Source: Lysinibacillus xylanilyticus
GTDB lineage: Bacteria; Bacillota; Bacilli; Bacillales_A; Planococcaceae
Length of the DNA stretch: 64,000 nucleotides
Assembly: GCF_001708185.1 (NCBI RefSeq)
Contig: NZ_MDDN01000001.1
Span: forward strand, 124,001-188,000
Reading direction: 5' to 3'
Part shown: positions 1 through 8,913 of the stretch, one piece after another
Layout of the letters: every line of letters begins with the position of its first letter
Position numbering within the stretch: the first letter of the stretch is position 1
The notes under the pieces: model-generated
What the model was told of the DNA's origin: nothing
The model's database searches: none
Seen by the model: the letters and a program-made list of their open reading frames with translations, nothing else
Translations under genes and position numbers: made by a program

Positions 1-314
1 ATAAAGTCGAAGGTAAGGATTGGGATTATGAAGTTGTTGTTTTAGCATCCGCATTTTATTATAACCCACCTGAAATTGAAGTTCCGCTTGGCGCGAAAGT
101 GAAATTCATTGCAACTAGTGAAGATGTGATGCACGGTTTTGAGGTTGCAGGTACAAATATTAATATGATGCTTGAACCTGGTTATATTTCTGAATATGTA
201 ACAGAAGTAAATAAAGTAGGCGAATTTTTAATTGTATGTAATGAGTACTGTGGTACAGGACATACGATGATGCACTCTATGCTAAAGGTGGTGGATCCAA
301 ATGAGTCTAAATAA
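1..314 (+). CDS. cbaB: Cytochrome c oxidase subunit II, ba3-type, 3' part
   Basis: The gene is cut by the left edge of the window; the frame is open from base 3 and gives the last 103 residues. It is the membrane-anchored subunit that accepts electrons from cytochrome c at the binuclear CuA centre, on the outer face of the membrane. The cupredoxin domain is visible, with the CuA signature CNEYCGTGH (two Cys three residues apart, then His) and a following MM pair giving the Met ligand. The upstream CuA histidine is in VMHGFEV. The stop overlaps the start of subunit I by 14 bases, so the two are translationally coupled. Assignment to the ba3 (type B) class rests on the subunit I gene that follows. 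Confidence 0.9.
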   Translation, partial: KVEGKDWDYEVVVLASAFYYNPPEIEVPLGAKVKFIATSEDVMHGFEVAGTNINMMLEPGYISEYVTEVNKVGEFLIVCNEYCGTGHTMMHSMLKVVDPNESK

Positions 315-1962
315 TAATTTGACAAAGGTGGATCATCGTGATGCGAAGCTTGCGATGGCACATATTTACGTGGCATTCATCGCATTATTATTAGGAGGTC
401 TTGCAGGTTTATTACAAGTTTTCGTACGCTCTGGTCAATTCACATTACCAGCAGGCATTGGTTACTATCAAATTTTAACCGTACACGGTGTTTTACTCGG
501 ACTTATTTTAACAACGTTCTTTATTTATGGTTTCCAAATTGCTAGTGTTAGCCGTACGTCGGGGACATTTACAGCTAGTCAACGTCGTCTTGGCTGGATC
601 GGCTTCTGGTTAATGACAATTGGTACAGCAGCTGCCGCAACAATGGTTTTACTTAACAAAGCAACTGTTTTATATACGTTCTATGCTCCACTGAAAGCTC
701 ACTGGATTTTCTATTTAGGCCTTACATTAGTCGTTGTCGGTTCTTGGGTTGGCGGCGCAGGTCAAATTTTACGATATGCACAGTGGCGGAAAGAAAACAA
801 AGGAAGCGGACAACGAAGCCCATTACTATCATTTATGGTTGTTGTCAACAATCTCATGTGGTTCGTAGCAACTCTAGGCGTAGCTGTTTCTGTTCTATTC
901 CAGCTACTCCCATGGTCTTTAGGCTTCATTGAACGCGTTGACGTAGCATTATCACGTACATTATTCTGGTATTTCGGTCATGCTCTTGTATACTTCTGGT
1001 TATTACCAGCTTATATGATTTGGTATGTTGTTATTCCAAAGGTTATTGGCGGAAAAATTTTCTCTGATTCTTTAGCAAGACTTTCGTTTATGCTATTCTT
1101 AATTTTCTCTGTACCAGTTGGGATCCATCACCAATTAACAGAGCCTGGTATTTCTAGCACATGGAAATTCATTCAAGTTGTTTTAACATTTGCTGTAATC
1201 GTGCCATCCTTAATGACCGCCTTCTCGATGTTTTCAATGTTTGAATTACGAGGTCGTGAATTAGGTGGTAAAGGGCTTTTCGGTTGGTTTAAAAAATTAC
1301 CATGGAAAGATTCTCGTTTCTTTGTGCCATTTATCGGTATGGTCGCATTTATTCCTGGTGGTGCAGGCGGTATCGTCAATGCCTCTTACCAAATGAATCA
1401 ATTAATCCATAATACCATTTGGGTGACAGGTCATTTCCATTTAACAATTGCAACAGCCGTCGTATTAACTTATTTCAGTGCGGCATTTTGGTTAATTCCA
1501 CATTTAACAGGTCGTACACTAACTAAATCTTTAAACAATCTCGGTAATTTTGCTGGTATTTTATGGGCAACTGGTATGACAATTATGTCCTCCGCTATGC
1601 ATATCGCTGGTCTATTCGGTGCACCTCGCCGTTCTGATTACTCTGAGTATGGTGGTGCTCAACAAGCTTATGATTGGATTCCTTATCAAATTGCGCAAGC
1701 AGTTGGTGGCACGATCCTATTCATCGCCATCTTAGTCATTATTTATATTGTGGTGAAATTAGCTTGGTTTGCGCCAAAAGGCGAAGAGGAATTCCCAGTT
1801 GGTGAAGTACATGAAAATGGCGGAACGACACCGGCCATCTTAGAAAACTTTAAAGTATGGCTTGTGATTTTAGTAGCATTAATTTTATTTGCCTATACGA
1901 TCCCAATTTTCGATATCATTGCTAATTCCCCTCCTGGCTCTAAAGGCTATCAACTTTGGTAA
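301..1962 (+). CDS. cbaA: Cytochrome c oxidase subunit I, b(o/a)3-type
   Basis: Catalytic heme-copper subunit of a type B terminal oxidase, which reduces O2 to water and pumps protons. It has 553 residues with 13-14 hydrophobic segments. Visible ligands are His62 (ILTVHGVL, low-spin heme), His227 with Tyr231 (GHALVYFW, CuB and the cross-linked Tyr), the CuB pair His276-His277 (GIHHQ), and His378/His380 (GHFHLT, heme ligands). The GHALVYFWLLPAY stretch resembles the Thermus ba3 enzyme rather than aa3 oxidases, which carry HPEVY. The ATG lies inside the subunit II stop region. No subunit III gene follows; a strong terminator lies 50 bp downstream, so the operon ends here, as is usual for ba3 oxidases. 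Confidence 0.95.
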   Translation: MSLNNNLTKVDHRDAKLAMAHIYVAFIALLLGGLAGLLQVFVRSGQFTLPAGIGYYQILTVHGVLLGLILTTFFIYGFQIASVSRTSGTFTASQRRLGWIGFWLMTIGTAAAATMVLLNKATVLYTFYAPLKAHWIFYLGLTLVVVGSWVGGAGQILRYAQWRKENKGSGQRSPLLSFMVVVNNLMWFVATLGVAVSVLFQLLPWSLGFIERVDVALSRTLFWYFGHALVYFWLLPAYMIWYVVIPKVIGGKIFSDSLARLSFMLFLIFSVPVGIHHQLTEPGISSTWKFIQVVLTFAVIVPSLMTAFSMFSMFELRGRELGGKGLFGWFKKLPWKDSRFFVPFIGMVAFIPGGAGGIVNASYQMNQLIHNTIWVTGHFHLTIATAVVLTYFSAAFWLIPHLTGRTLTKSLNNLGNFAGILWATGMTIMSSAMHIAGLFGAPRRSDYSEYGGAQQAYDWIPYQIAQAVGGTILFIAILVIIYIVVKLAWFAPKGEEEFPVGEVHENGGTTPAILENFKVWLVILVALILFAYTIPIFDIIANSPPGSKGYQLW

Positions 1963-2013
1963 CAATGTTTTGTATCTTCATGAAAAAGCGGATGGGACAT
2001 AACTAGCCGATAT

Positions 2014-2060
2014 CCAAGAAAAAGAGAAATCAAAGTCATTTGAGTTCTCTTTTTTCTTGG
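2014..2060 (+). terminator. Rho-independent terminator of the ba3 oxidase operon
   Basis: The inverted repeat CCAAGAAAAAGAGAA / TTCTCTTTTTTCTTGG forms a 15-bp stem with a T-rich 3' arm, 51 bp after the cbaA stop. It is also the left part of a dispersed repeat whose second copy starts at 46214. Confidence 0.7.
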
Positions 2061-2260
2061 ATTCATTGAGTTATTCTTATTCTCTACCCTACTTCTCTGC
2101 TAACAGGTATCTGCGACAATATGGTGGGTAATTCAAAATACTCCTCTTCCATTCGATCAAGAAAAGGAAGTCAGTAGGTCCTGTACGCATATCTGTTGGA
2201 TTCGGAAAAATAGCGAAAGCGAGCGCGAATAGTCCTTCAAAGACTCATGCTGTTCGTACT
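2014..2260 (+). repeat. Dispersed intergenic repeat, copy A
   Basis: This stretch lies in the 381-bp gap between cbaA and the next gene and holds no convincing ORF. It shares its order of blocks with 46214-46410: first an A-rich hairpin AAGAAAAAGAGAAATC/CTCTTTTTTCTT, then a CT(C/T)TACCCTA(C/T)TTCTCTG(C/T)TAA block, then TTGGATTCGGAAAAATA with a GCGCGAA block (2196-2229 here). Spacing and sequence between the blocks have diverged. Function unknown; it could be a decayed mobile element or a terminator-bearing repeat. Confidence 0.6.
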
Positions 2261-2343
2261 ACCAGCGATCGTGATAGATTCCCTGGCTTACGAGTTATGG
2301 CATAAAATCTTATTTATACATTATAGGATGACATAACATTAAG

Positions 2344-2607
2344 CTACTCTTTTTTAGTTTTAATATTGTCTATATACTTTTTTGCTTCGACTAGTCCTAA
2401 ACCAGTTTTTTCTCTAACATGGTTTACTATTTTAGTATTGTCTATGTTAGATTTAATCATGTTTCGGACTTCTGAAATAAGTTCAGGGTTTTCAGAATTG
2501 ATAGTGACAAGTTTTGTTTGATTTAATTTTTTATTTTTACTTAAAAGAACACCTATAATACAAACAGCACATAGGGTTATTATAAATAAAGATAATTGTG
2601 TAGTCAT
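2344..2607 (-). CDS. Small membrane-anchored protein with L7/L12 C-terminal-like domain
   Basis: It has 87 residues: one N-terminal membrane segment (about residues 5-23), a short basic linker, then a domain ending in EKTGLGLVEAKKYIDNIK. That ending strongly resembles the TGLGLKEAK helix of the ribosomal protein L7/L12 C-terminal domain, a fold also found in small Firmicute membrane proteins of unknown role. Function is not known. It starts 33 bp after the stop of the secreted-protein gene at 2641-3168 in the same direction, so they are probably one operon. By position it could protect the cell from the secreted product, but that is inference only. Confidence 0.6.
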   Translation of the reverse strand: MTTQLSLFIITLCAVCIIGVLLSKNKKLNQTKLVTINSENPELISEVRNMIKSNIDNTKIVNHVREKTGLGLVEAKKYIDNIKTKKE

Positions 2608-2640
2608 ATCTCTCTTGAACCCTCCCTCTATTACTTATTT

Positions 2641-3168
2641 TTATAGATTACATGCATTTTTTACATTTGTAAATCCAGTTAGTTCTGCAATTAATGCGGA
2701 TAAAGCAGCTATTTTTTCTTTAGCAGTTGTTGCTCCAACTAATAATTTAGCTGTTTCTATTGCGCCACCTAATTCTTTAATATACTTTTTAATTTTAGTT
2801 AATTTAGCAATGGGAATAGCGTTCATTAAAACTAATTCTCCAATAGCTAAACTACAATCCCACCACCCACGTGGCTGTTTAATCATAGGTGCTTTTTCCC
2901 CGATTTCGGGATTGTAAACACTAGATGTAATACCTCTATCGTTGAAGTATTGATTAATAGCTTTAGAGTCTCCTGATTCTAACAATTCATCGGGGATCTC
3001 TTCTATAGCTTTTAATGTTTCGATCGGTTGTTTAAGTTCTTTTGGTGTGGGATCATCATAATTTTCTTGAGCACTAGCTATGCCAGGTGGAAAAATAGAT
3101 AGCATTAAGGCAATTGACATGAGCCAACTAAAAGGTTTATACACTTTATTCCTTAATTTAACATTCAT
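2641..3168 (-). CDS. Secreted protein of unknown function, bacteriocin-like features
   Basis: It has 175 residues. The signal peptide is clear: basic start, hydrophobic core WLMSIALMLSIFPPG, likely cleavage after IASA at about residue 33. The mature part is an acidic, Pro-rich linker (to about residue 95) followed by a C-terminal domain of about 75 residues, rich in Ala, Leu, Ile and Lys and predicted amphipathic or helical. Its only two Cys residues bracket that domain (WWDC and NACNL at the extreme end), suggesting one disulphide. A GGAGG site 7 nt upstream supports the ATG. I do not recognise the family. The layout (leader, linker, two-Cys hydrophobic C-terminal module, small membrane protein next door) recalls processed peptide toxins such as SdpC, without clear sequence similarity. 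Confidence 0.6.
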   Translation of the reverse strand: MNVKLRNKVYKPFSWLMSIALMLSIFPPGIASAQENYDDPTPKELKQPIETLKAIEEIPDELLESGDSKAINQYFNDRGITSSVYNPEIGEKAPMIKQPRGWWDCSLAIGELVLMNAIPIAKLTKIKKYIKELGGAIETAKLLVGATTAKEKIAALSALIAELTGFTNVKNACNL

Positions 3169-3799
3169 ACCAAAACCTCCAATTTACTTTTTCAAGATGC
3201 TCGATCTCTAGTTATCTAAATTTTCGAAATATAATATTGGTATTTTCTCTTTTTTTTACTTTCTCCGGAGTATATTGAGCTTATCATTAGCTATAAAAAT
3301 TTCAAAATCAATTTTCGACGGTAATTGAACAAAAATTGATAAAAGTCAGAAAAATTAAGATTCAAAGATATTATAAATATTTTCAAACCATACAGAATAT
3401 TGACCCGAAAAATTTAACGAGGTTAAAGCTTAGGAAATGTTTGTAAAGATTGCTCCTCTATCACTTCCTTTCACTTACGTGCATAAACACAATTAGTGAA
3501 GAGCTGCCTGAATAAATTCTGTGGGAAAGATGACCTGCAATCAGTCGGAATAAAACAGAGGATTTCACTGAACCACCTAAAAATTTAACATTTACCTCGG
3601 TAGGAGTTTCAAAAGGCGGGGCAAAAGTAAGTGAAGATGAAGTTAAATGAATGTAAAATGGGGTGAAGTTGAAGAGTCATTGGAATTGTATACTAAAAAT
3701 AATTAGATTTGTCTTATTGGCATTTTATGTCCTTTTTTTAATCCAGATTTTAGCTATTCCATAAAAGGGCGGATTATGGAAAGATATAATGGTTTTAAT
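3169..3799. other. Gene-free stretch left of the IS element
   Basis: About 630 bp without a complete gene. A 38-codon open stretch at 3534-3650 (+) ends with readable protein-like sequence (TEPPKNLTFTSVGVSKGG, then AKVSEDEVK and a stop) but has no good start or ribosome site. It may be the tail of a decayed gene. The last 8 bases, GTTTTAAT, are the left copy of the IS66 target duplication. Confidence 0.4.
3792..3799. repeat. Target-site duplication, left copy (GTTTTAAT)
   Basis: This 8-bp sequence is identical to 6139-6146 on the other side of the element. Eight base pairs is the usual IS66 duplication length. Confidence 0.85.
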
Positions 3800-3887
3800 G
3801 TAAGCCCGTAATCAAATAACGCATATAAATAACCAGGCACCTCCGGTACGATGATAAATGTATCAAAATTAGAGGAGGTGCTTCTTT

Positions 3888-4082
3888 ATGTCAACTACCA
3901 AACTAACAATTGTCCCTGTGACACTAGATCCGATCACTGACAACTCTTCATCAACAACTTCACCACAAAACTCTCCTGAGCCGAGCTGCATCATTAAAAC
4001 AACTAGTGCTGAAATTTCCTTCTTTAATGGCGTAGATGAGCGCATCATCCAAACGATCCTGAAGGAGTTGAATAATCAATGA
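3888..4082 (+). CDS. tnpA: IS66 accessory protein TnpA-like
   Basis: It has 64 residues and starts behind a strong AGAGGAGGTG ribosome site. The C-terminal half (TTSAEISFFNGVDERIIQTIL) is the conserved end of Firmicute IS66 first-ORF proteins; the Ser/Thr/Pro-rich N-terminal half is short. It is thought to assist transposition, perhaps by DNA binding. Its TGA overlaps the ATG of tnpB. Confidence 0.75.
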   Translation: MSTTKLTIVPVTLDPITDNSSSTTSPQNSPEPSCIIKTTSAEISFFNGVDERIIQTILKELNNQ

Positions 4083-4432
4083 AGCAAGATTTTACGAGCG
4101 TGCAGAACATCTACATTATTTGCGGTAAGACCGATATGCGTAAAGGTATCGACGGTCTCGCAGCACTCATTCAGGATTCTTTTAAACTCGATCCATATAG
4201 TGATTCCATCTTCTTATTTTCTGGAACGAGTAAAGACCGTTATAAATGTTTGTATTTTGATGGAGATGGCTTCGCCATACTTTATAAACGATTAGATAAT
4301 GGCAAACTGCAATGGCCAAAAGATGAAAAGGAAGTACGTAACCTTTCACAAAAGGAACTTCGCTGGCTTTTAGAAGGTTTATCGCTTCAGCAACCAAAGG
4401 CAATTGCGAAATCTGCAAAAGGTGTCTTTTAA
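4079..4432 (+). CDS. tnpB: IS66 accessory protein TnpB (Orf2-like)
   Basis: It has 117 residues, the full family length. The conserved start (VQNIYIICGKTDMRKGIDGL), the FLFSGTSKDRYKCLYFDGDGF core and the LDNGKLQWPKDE motif are the hallmarks of IS66 Orf2. It is needed for transposition of IS66 elements in a role that is not fully defined. Translation is coupled to tnpA through ATGA. Confidence 0.92.
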   Translation: MKQDFTSVQNIYIICGKTDMRKGIDGLAALIQDSFKLDPYSDSIFLFSGTSKDRYKCLYFDGDGFAILYKRLDNGKLQWPKDEKEVRNLSQKELRWLLEGLSLQQPKAIAKSAKGVF

Positions 4433-4497
4433 ATTTACTTTCTAAGATGGTATAATCAACCATAACTTAGATTGAACGAAATGTGGTGAATGATTTG

Positions 4498-6052
4498 ATG
4501 AGCACTTCTAACGAAAAAGTGATTCAACTTCTTGAAGAACAACTTGCGTATATGAAAAACCAAAACAAAGATTTATCGAAACAAATTGAAGTGTTAACAG
4601 AACAAGTTCGCCAATTAACAAAAGCTTTATACGGTTCCAAAACGGAAAAATCAAAGTATCAAGCACCAGACGGACAAGGCTCTTTATTTGAGGACGATCC
4701 GTTTTTTAACGATTCTGAGCAGACAGAAGAACAAAGCACGCCAACTGTTACGTATACCGTTGTCCGTAAACTACATAAGAAAAAACGGAATGATTCTTTT
4801 CGTGATGGGATTGAAATAGAAGAAATTCACCATCATCCCACCAATACACAATGCGACTGTTGCCTTGGCCAAATGACCGAAGCCGGTACAACTATTGCGC
4901 GTGAAGAAGCAAAATTCATTCCGGCAAAAATGATGCGCATCCAGCATATTGAACATGCCTACGAGTGCAAGCACTGTAAAATGGATGCCACAAAAAGCAC
5001 AAATGAAACGTGGGAAAGCCCCACAAGCTGCCATTCAGCGAAGTATTGCGGGACCTACCGTTCTAGCAAAACTGATCTATGATAAGTTCATCCAATACTT
5101 GCCTCTATACCGTAAGGTAAAGGAGTGGGAACGATATGGCCTGCTTACGAATGATAAGAACTTATCAAACTGGGTGATCCGTGCAGCTGAAGATTGGCTT
5201 CTACCGATTTATGAACAGATGAAGCAGACATTAACAGCAAAATCCGTTCTACATGTAGATGAAACCTATGCGCAAATAATCAATCGTTCAGACGGAAAAT
5301 CCGGTCAATCGAACGCCTATAATTGGGTGTCCCGAAGTGTGCCAAGTCAAGGACCGATCATCGTTCTTTTTCAAAGTGCATTATCGAGAAACTGTTCTGT
5401 ATTAGAAGAATTTATAGCTGGTTTTCAAGGAACTGTGATTTGTGATGGTTATTCTGCATACGGGAATCTACCTGATGTCACGTTCGCCAACTGTTGGGCG
5501 CATGTGCGACGCTATTGGCTGAAAGCTGATAGCAAAAACGGGCAAATTGGCATTGGCGTGGATTACTGTGATCAACTGTATCACCTAGAACGTCAATTCA
5601 AGCATCTTTCACCAGGTAAACGCCGAAAATCACGGCAAAAACATTCAAAGCCGATTGTAGAGAAATTCTTAAAATGGGTGGATGAATCGCCTTTCTTCGG
5701 AAAAAATGCCTTAGCTAAAGCTGCCGAATACACATTAAATCGTGTACATGGATTAAAAGCTTTTCTGTTCGATGGTAGGATTGAAATCGATAATAATCCG
5801 GCTGAAAATGCGATTCGTCCAAATGTGATTGGTCGTAAGAACTGGCTTTTCTCTGTTAGTGAAGCAGGCGCTAAAGCGAATGCCATCTGTTTAAGTTTGG
5901 CTGAAACGGCAAAAGCAAACGGCATCGATTTCTATCAATACCTAGTGACGTTAATGACAGAATTGCCAAATTTACCGATTCATCAGCAGCCAGAGATTTT
6001 AAAGAATTACATGCCTTGGTCGAAAAAAATCCAAGCCACATGTGCAAAATAG
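4498..6052 (+). pseudogene. tnpC: IS66 transposase TnpC, broken by a +1-base frameshift
   Basis: The first part (to about 4995) encodes an N-terminal coiled coil and a Cys-rich zinc-finger-like segment (CDCC, CKHC). The second part, in the next frame up to 6052, encodes the DDE catalytic core: LHVDET, VICDGYSAYG, WAHVRRY, and the IDNNPAENAIRP region with the catalytic Glu. The switch falls at an A5 run within ACAAAAAGC near 4990. With four A residues the frame would read straight through as DATKAQMKRGKAPQ, which fits the family. So one A was probably inserted. Alternatives are an assembly error or slippage on the A run. ATG 4498 is preferred over GTG 4483. The remaining sequence looks intact. 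Confidence 0.85.
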
Positions 6053-6138
6053 CCATCTATCCGAAAAAATTCAGGGTAGATGGCCATTAGTCGTGCGTAC
6101 TGAGAAGGTGCGCTTATTTTTTTATATTTCGGGCTTAC

Positions 6139-6146
6139 GTTTTAAT
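6139..6146. repeat. Target-site duplication, right copy (GTTTTAAT)
   Basis: Exact match to 3792-3799, directly outside the right inverted repeat. Confidence 0.85.
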
Positions 6147-6207
6147 TGGAGTCTCTGAACTTGTTTACGTGGAATACCTGATTAACTTATTTTTATGTTC
6201 AAATACA

Positions 6208-6248
6208 AAGCCCGGAAAACTTTACTGTTCGTAAAATACCCCGGGCTT
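6208..6248 (-). terminator. Hairpin downstream of the M32 carboxypeptidase
   Basis: AAGCCCGG at 6208-6215 pairs with CCGGGCTT at 6241-6248, with further AT pairing in the loop. It lies 48 bp past the minus-strand stop. The T-run is weak (TTGTATTT), so this is a moderate call. Confidence 0.5.
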
Positions 6249-6295
6249 CTTCTATAATTTAATTATTTTTAAGGTTTTGTCTCAGCCTCTTTGCT

Positions 6296-7792
6296 TTAGA
6301 GTTGATACAGCTTCGTATACTTTTCTTGTAAATAGTTTGCTAAATATTTAGCATTTAAACCTTCCCCTGTCGCCTCCTGTAGTAATTCGAAAGGCTTTTT
6401 CAGTGCACCATATTGATGGACTTTATCTGTTAACCATTCCCGAATTGGCAGAAGCTCACCCTTTTCTAACAGCTCATCAAAGTTTGGAATATCTTTATCC
6501 ATGGCATGCTTCCATTGCGCAGCATAAATCATGCCTAAAGCATAGGATGGGAAATAACCAAACATGCCTCCTGACCAATGCATATCTTGTAATACGCCTA
6601 TTGCATCTGTTTCAGGACGAATACCTAAATATTCTTCGTACTTATCATTCCATACTTGCGGAAGATCCTTTGCTTGAAGATCGCCATTGAATAGGTCACG
6701 TTCAATTTCATAACGAATCATAATATGTAGTGGATATGTTAACTCATCCGCTTCAATACGAATAAAAGAAGGCTCTACCATATTAATTGCTCGAAGGAAA
6801 TCAGCTAAAGCTATATCTCCAAACTGTGCAGGTGAATACTTTTGAAGGCGCTCATAGTTATGCTCCCAGAACTTTTCGTTCCTACCAACAAAATTTTCAT
6901 AAAATAAAGATTGCGATTCATGGATACCCATAGATGTACCTGTTGCTAATGGTAAACCACCAAGCTTAGCATCGATGTTTTGTTCATACATGGCATGTCC
7001 ACACTCATGAATTGTGCCAAAAATTGCTGAACGGAAATCATTTTCATCATATTTCGTTGTAATACGATTATCTCCATGATTCAACCCAATCATAAATGGA
7101 TGCACACTTTCATCCAAGCGACCTGCCTCAAAATCATAGCCCAGTTGCGTTAACATTTCTAATGATAATGCACGCTGTGACTCTCGCGGGAAATGCTTAA
7201 ATAACATACTTGTATCTGGTTTATTTGGTGAAGCTGTGATTTTTTGCACAAGAGAAACAATTGTTTCACGTAATTCACCGAATACTTGGTCTAAAACTTC
7301 TGTCGTCATTTCAGGTTCATATAAATCTAATAATGTATTGTATGGAGAACCGTTTTTAATACCCCAATATTGAATAAATTTCTTCTGGCAGCTTATGATG
7401 TCCTCTAAATAAGGTAGGAATGAAGCATAATTATTAGTTGCTTTTGCCTCTTCCCAAGCTGTTTCTGCTTTTGATTGTAAAATAACGTATTCCTTATATT
7501 CATCAGCAGGAATTTTTTTATTTTGATCGTAATTTTTGCGTACTTCTTCCACTAAACGCTGCGTAACATAATCGAGTTCTGCCTTTTGTGCCTCTAGAAC
7601 AGTTAATAACTCCCCTAATTCTTCACTAGTTTGCATATCAAACAAGGAGGCGGATAATGTTCCAACTACCTCTGCGCGTTGTGCTAATCCCTTCTTAGGT
7701 GCACCAGTGCGCATATCCCAATAAATCACATTGAGTGCTTCTTCATAGTGCTGCATTTTTTTCACATAGTCTGTAAATTGTTGTACAGTCAT
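6296..7792 (-). CDS. ypwA: M32-family metallocarboxypeptidase
   Basis: A zinc-dependent carboxypeptidase of the Taq/YpwA family that removes single residues from peptide C-termini in the cytoplasm. The HExxH-type zinc motif is seen as HECGHAMYEQ near residue 262, preceded by the family's conserved HPF and DNRITT segments. Length, 498 residues, is normal. A longer reading from GTG 7813 would place the start inside the ribosome site; AAGGAGG sits 8 nt upstream of ATG 7792, which I chose. It is monocistronic, with its own terminator. Its B. subtilis counterpart lies next to ypvA; here the eut operon and others separate them. Confidence 0.93.
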   Translation of the reverse strand: MTVQQFTDYVKKMQHYEEALNVIYWDMRTGAPKKGLAQRAEVVGTLSASLFDMQTSEELGELLTVLEAQKAELDYVTQRLVEEVRKNYDQNKKIPADEYKEYVILQSKAETAWEEAKATNNYASFLPYLEDIISCQKKFIQYWGIKNGSPYNTLLDLYEPEMTTEVLDQVFGELRETIVSLVQKITASPNKPDTSMLFKHFPRESQRALSLEMLTQLGYDFEAGRLDESVHPFMIGLNHGDNRITTKYDENDFRSAIFGTIHECGHAMYEQNIDAKLGGLPLATGTSMGIHESQSLFYENFVGRNEKFWEHNYERLQKYSPAQFGDIALADFLRAINMVEPSFIRIEADELTYPLHIMIRYEIERDLFNGDLQAKDLPQVWNDKYEEYLGIRPETDAIGVLQDMHWSGGMFGYFPSYALGMIYAAQWKHAMDKDIPNFDELLEKGELLPIREWLTDKVHQYGALKKPFELLQEATGEGLNAKYLANYLQEKYTKLYQL

Positions 7793-7887
7793 ACTATCAT
7801 CCTCCTTTTTCACGCTACTAGTTTATCATATTTTCGAATATTTTGTATATTATGGACGAACTTCCCTTGTATAAATGGTAAGAAAAT

Positions 7888-8889
7888 TTAATCTATTACC
7901 GCAGGAATAATATGCTCATTAATTAATAACCATCTATCGCGTGGATTCATCATAAATTCTGAGGTAATTGCCACAACCATATTCATTTTCGGTATACAAC
8001 AAATCATATTGCCTCCATCCCCTATTGCTGCATATGTAAATATTCCATCTTCTTGTCGTAGCCACCATAAATACCCGTAATGATTATCGTTCAACTCTGT
8101 TGATTCACGAATCCATCTCTCTGGAAGAACCTCATTATTACCCCAAATACCATTGTTTAAATAGAGGTAGCCAAATCGTGCCATATCACGAGTAGTTAAA
8201 GTTAGCCCCCATCCACCTGTCGAGTTACCGTTTGGATCATGAACCCACCCTTTCACGTTTTTCCCGAATAAATCATCAAACCCATATGCATCCATTCGAT
8301 AATCAGGAATTTCTTTCATGCCAAGCGGTGTAAATAAATGTTCATTCGCGAACGCACGAGCATTCTTGCCTGTACTTCGAGTAAGAATGGCTGACAGTAA
8401 ATGAGCCCCTGCTGTGGAATACTTAAACATGCCCACATCCCCCTTTTCCCCCATAATATCTAGCGTATACTGTACCCAGTCCTGTTGCTGACAAAGTATA
8501 TCTAATGGTTCCTGCCAATCCACAAATGGATATGGTACCGTCATCGTAAGAAGATGACGTAAAGTAATGTCATGTTTTTTAGCATCTAGACTATAGTCAG
8601 GAAAAAAATCCAACACTTTCTGTTCAACGCTTTTAATATATCCTTTAGCAATTGCGATACCAATAAGTGCAGATAGGACACTTTTTGTTACAGATGCTAC
8701 ATGATGAGTATCCTCACGACCTTTACCATTAAAATATTTTTCAAATGCTAAACTACCATTTCTGACAATAACAATGCCATTTATATTGCTATACTCACAT
8801 GTTATCGTCTGCTCTAGCTCGGAAAGCTTATTACTGTCCATCTTTACGTTCTCCGATTCTACCATTTGCCAATTGATTGTTGTTTGCAT
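7888..8889 (-). CDS. Serine hydrolase of the beta-lactamase (class C/PBP-like) family
   Basis: A cytoplasmic-looking protein of 333 residues with no signal peptide. The SxxK nucleophile motif is in HVASVTKSVLSALIG, and the second motif is YSTAG (Tyr of the YxN-type box). HLLTMT and the later GWGLTLTTRDMARFGYL segment are typical of the beta-lactamase-related esterase/peptidase group. The substrate cannot be deduced; such enzymes are often esterases or D-amino peptidases, not drug-resistance enzymes. GGGAGG lies 7 nt upstream of the ATG. It begins 24 bp after the MerR gene stop in the same direction, so it is probably co-transcribed with it from the MerR-type promoter at 9779-9809. Confidence 0.85.
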   Translation of the reverse strand: MQTTINWQMVESENVKMDSNKLSELEQTITCEYSNINGIVIVRNGSLAFEKYFNGKGREDTHHVASVTKSVLSALIGIAIAKGYIKSVEQKVLDFFPDYSLDAKKHDITLRHLLTMTVPYPFVDWQEPLDILCQQQDWVQYTLDIMGEKGDVGMFKYSTAGAHLLSAILTRSTGKNARAFANEHLFTPLGMKEIPDYRMDAYGFDDLFGKNVKGWVHDPNGNSTGGWGLTLTTRDMARFGYLYLNNGIWGNNEVLPERWIRESTELNDNHYGYLWWLRQEDGIFTYAAIGDGGNMICCIPKMNMVVAITSEFMMNPRDRWLLINEHIIPAVID

Positions 8890-8913
8890 AGGAACCTCCC
8901 AATGTTGGTTTTG

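Larger units (their letters stand above)
3800..6138 (+). mobile_element. IS66-family insertion sequence, complete
   Basis: The 2339-bp element is bounded by imperfect inverted repeats beginning GTAAGCCCG(T/A)AAT at both ends: 3800 onward, and the reverse complement ending at 6138. Exact 8-bp direct repeats GTTTTAAT flank it at 3792-3799 and 6139-6146. It carries the three typical genes tnpA, tnpB and tnpC in order, with tnpA and tnpB overlapping as ATGA. The perfect duplication suggests a fairly recent insertion. The transposase reading frame is broken by one extra base, so the copy is probably unable to move by itself unless the frame is recoded. Confidence 0.93.

Noticed and set aside
2615-2917. 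100-codon plus-strand frame
   Set aside because: Antisense to the secreted-protein gene, which has a signal peptide and a good ribosome site.
4949-6052. Independent transposase gene starting at 4949
   Set aside because: Its first residues are out-of-frame translation of the preceding zinc-finger region; it is the second half of the frameshifted tnpC.
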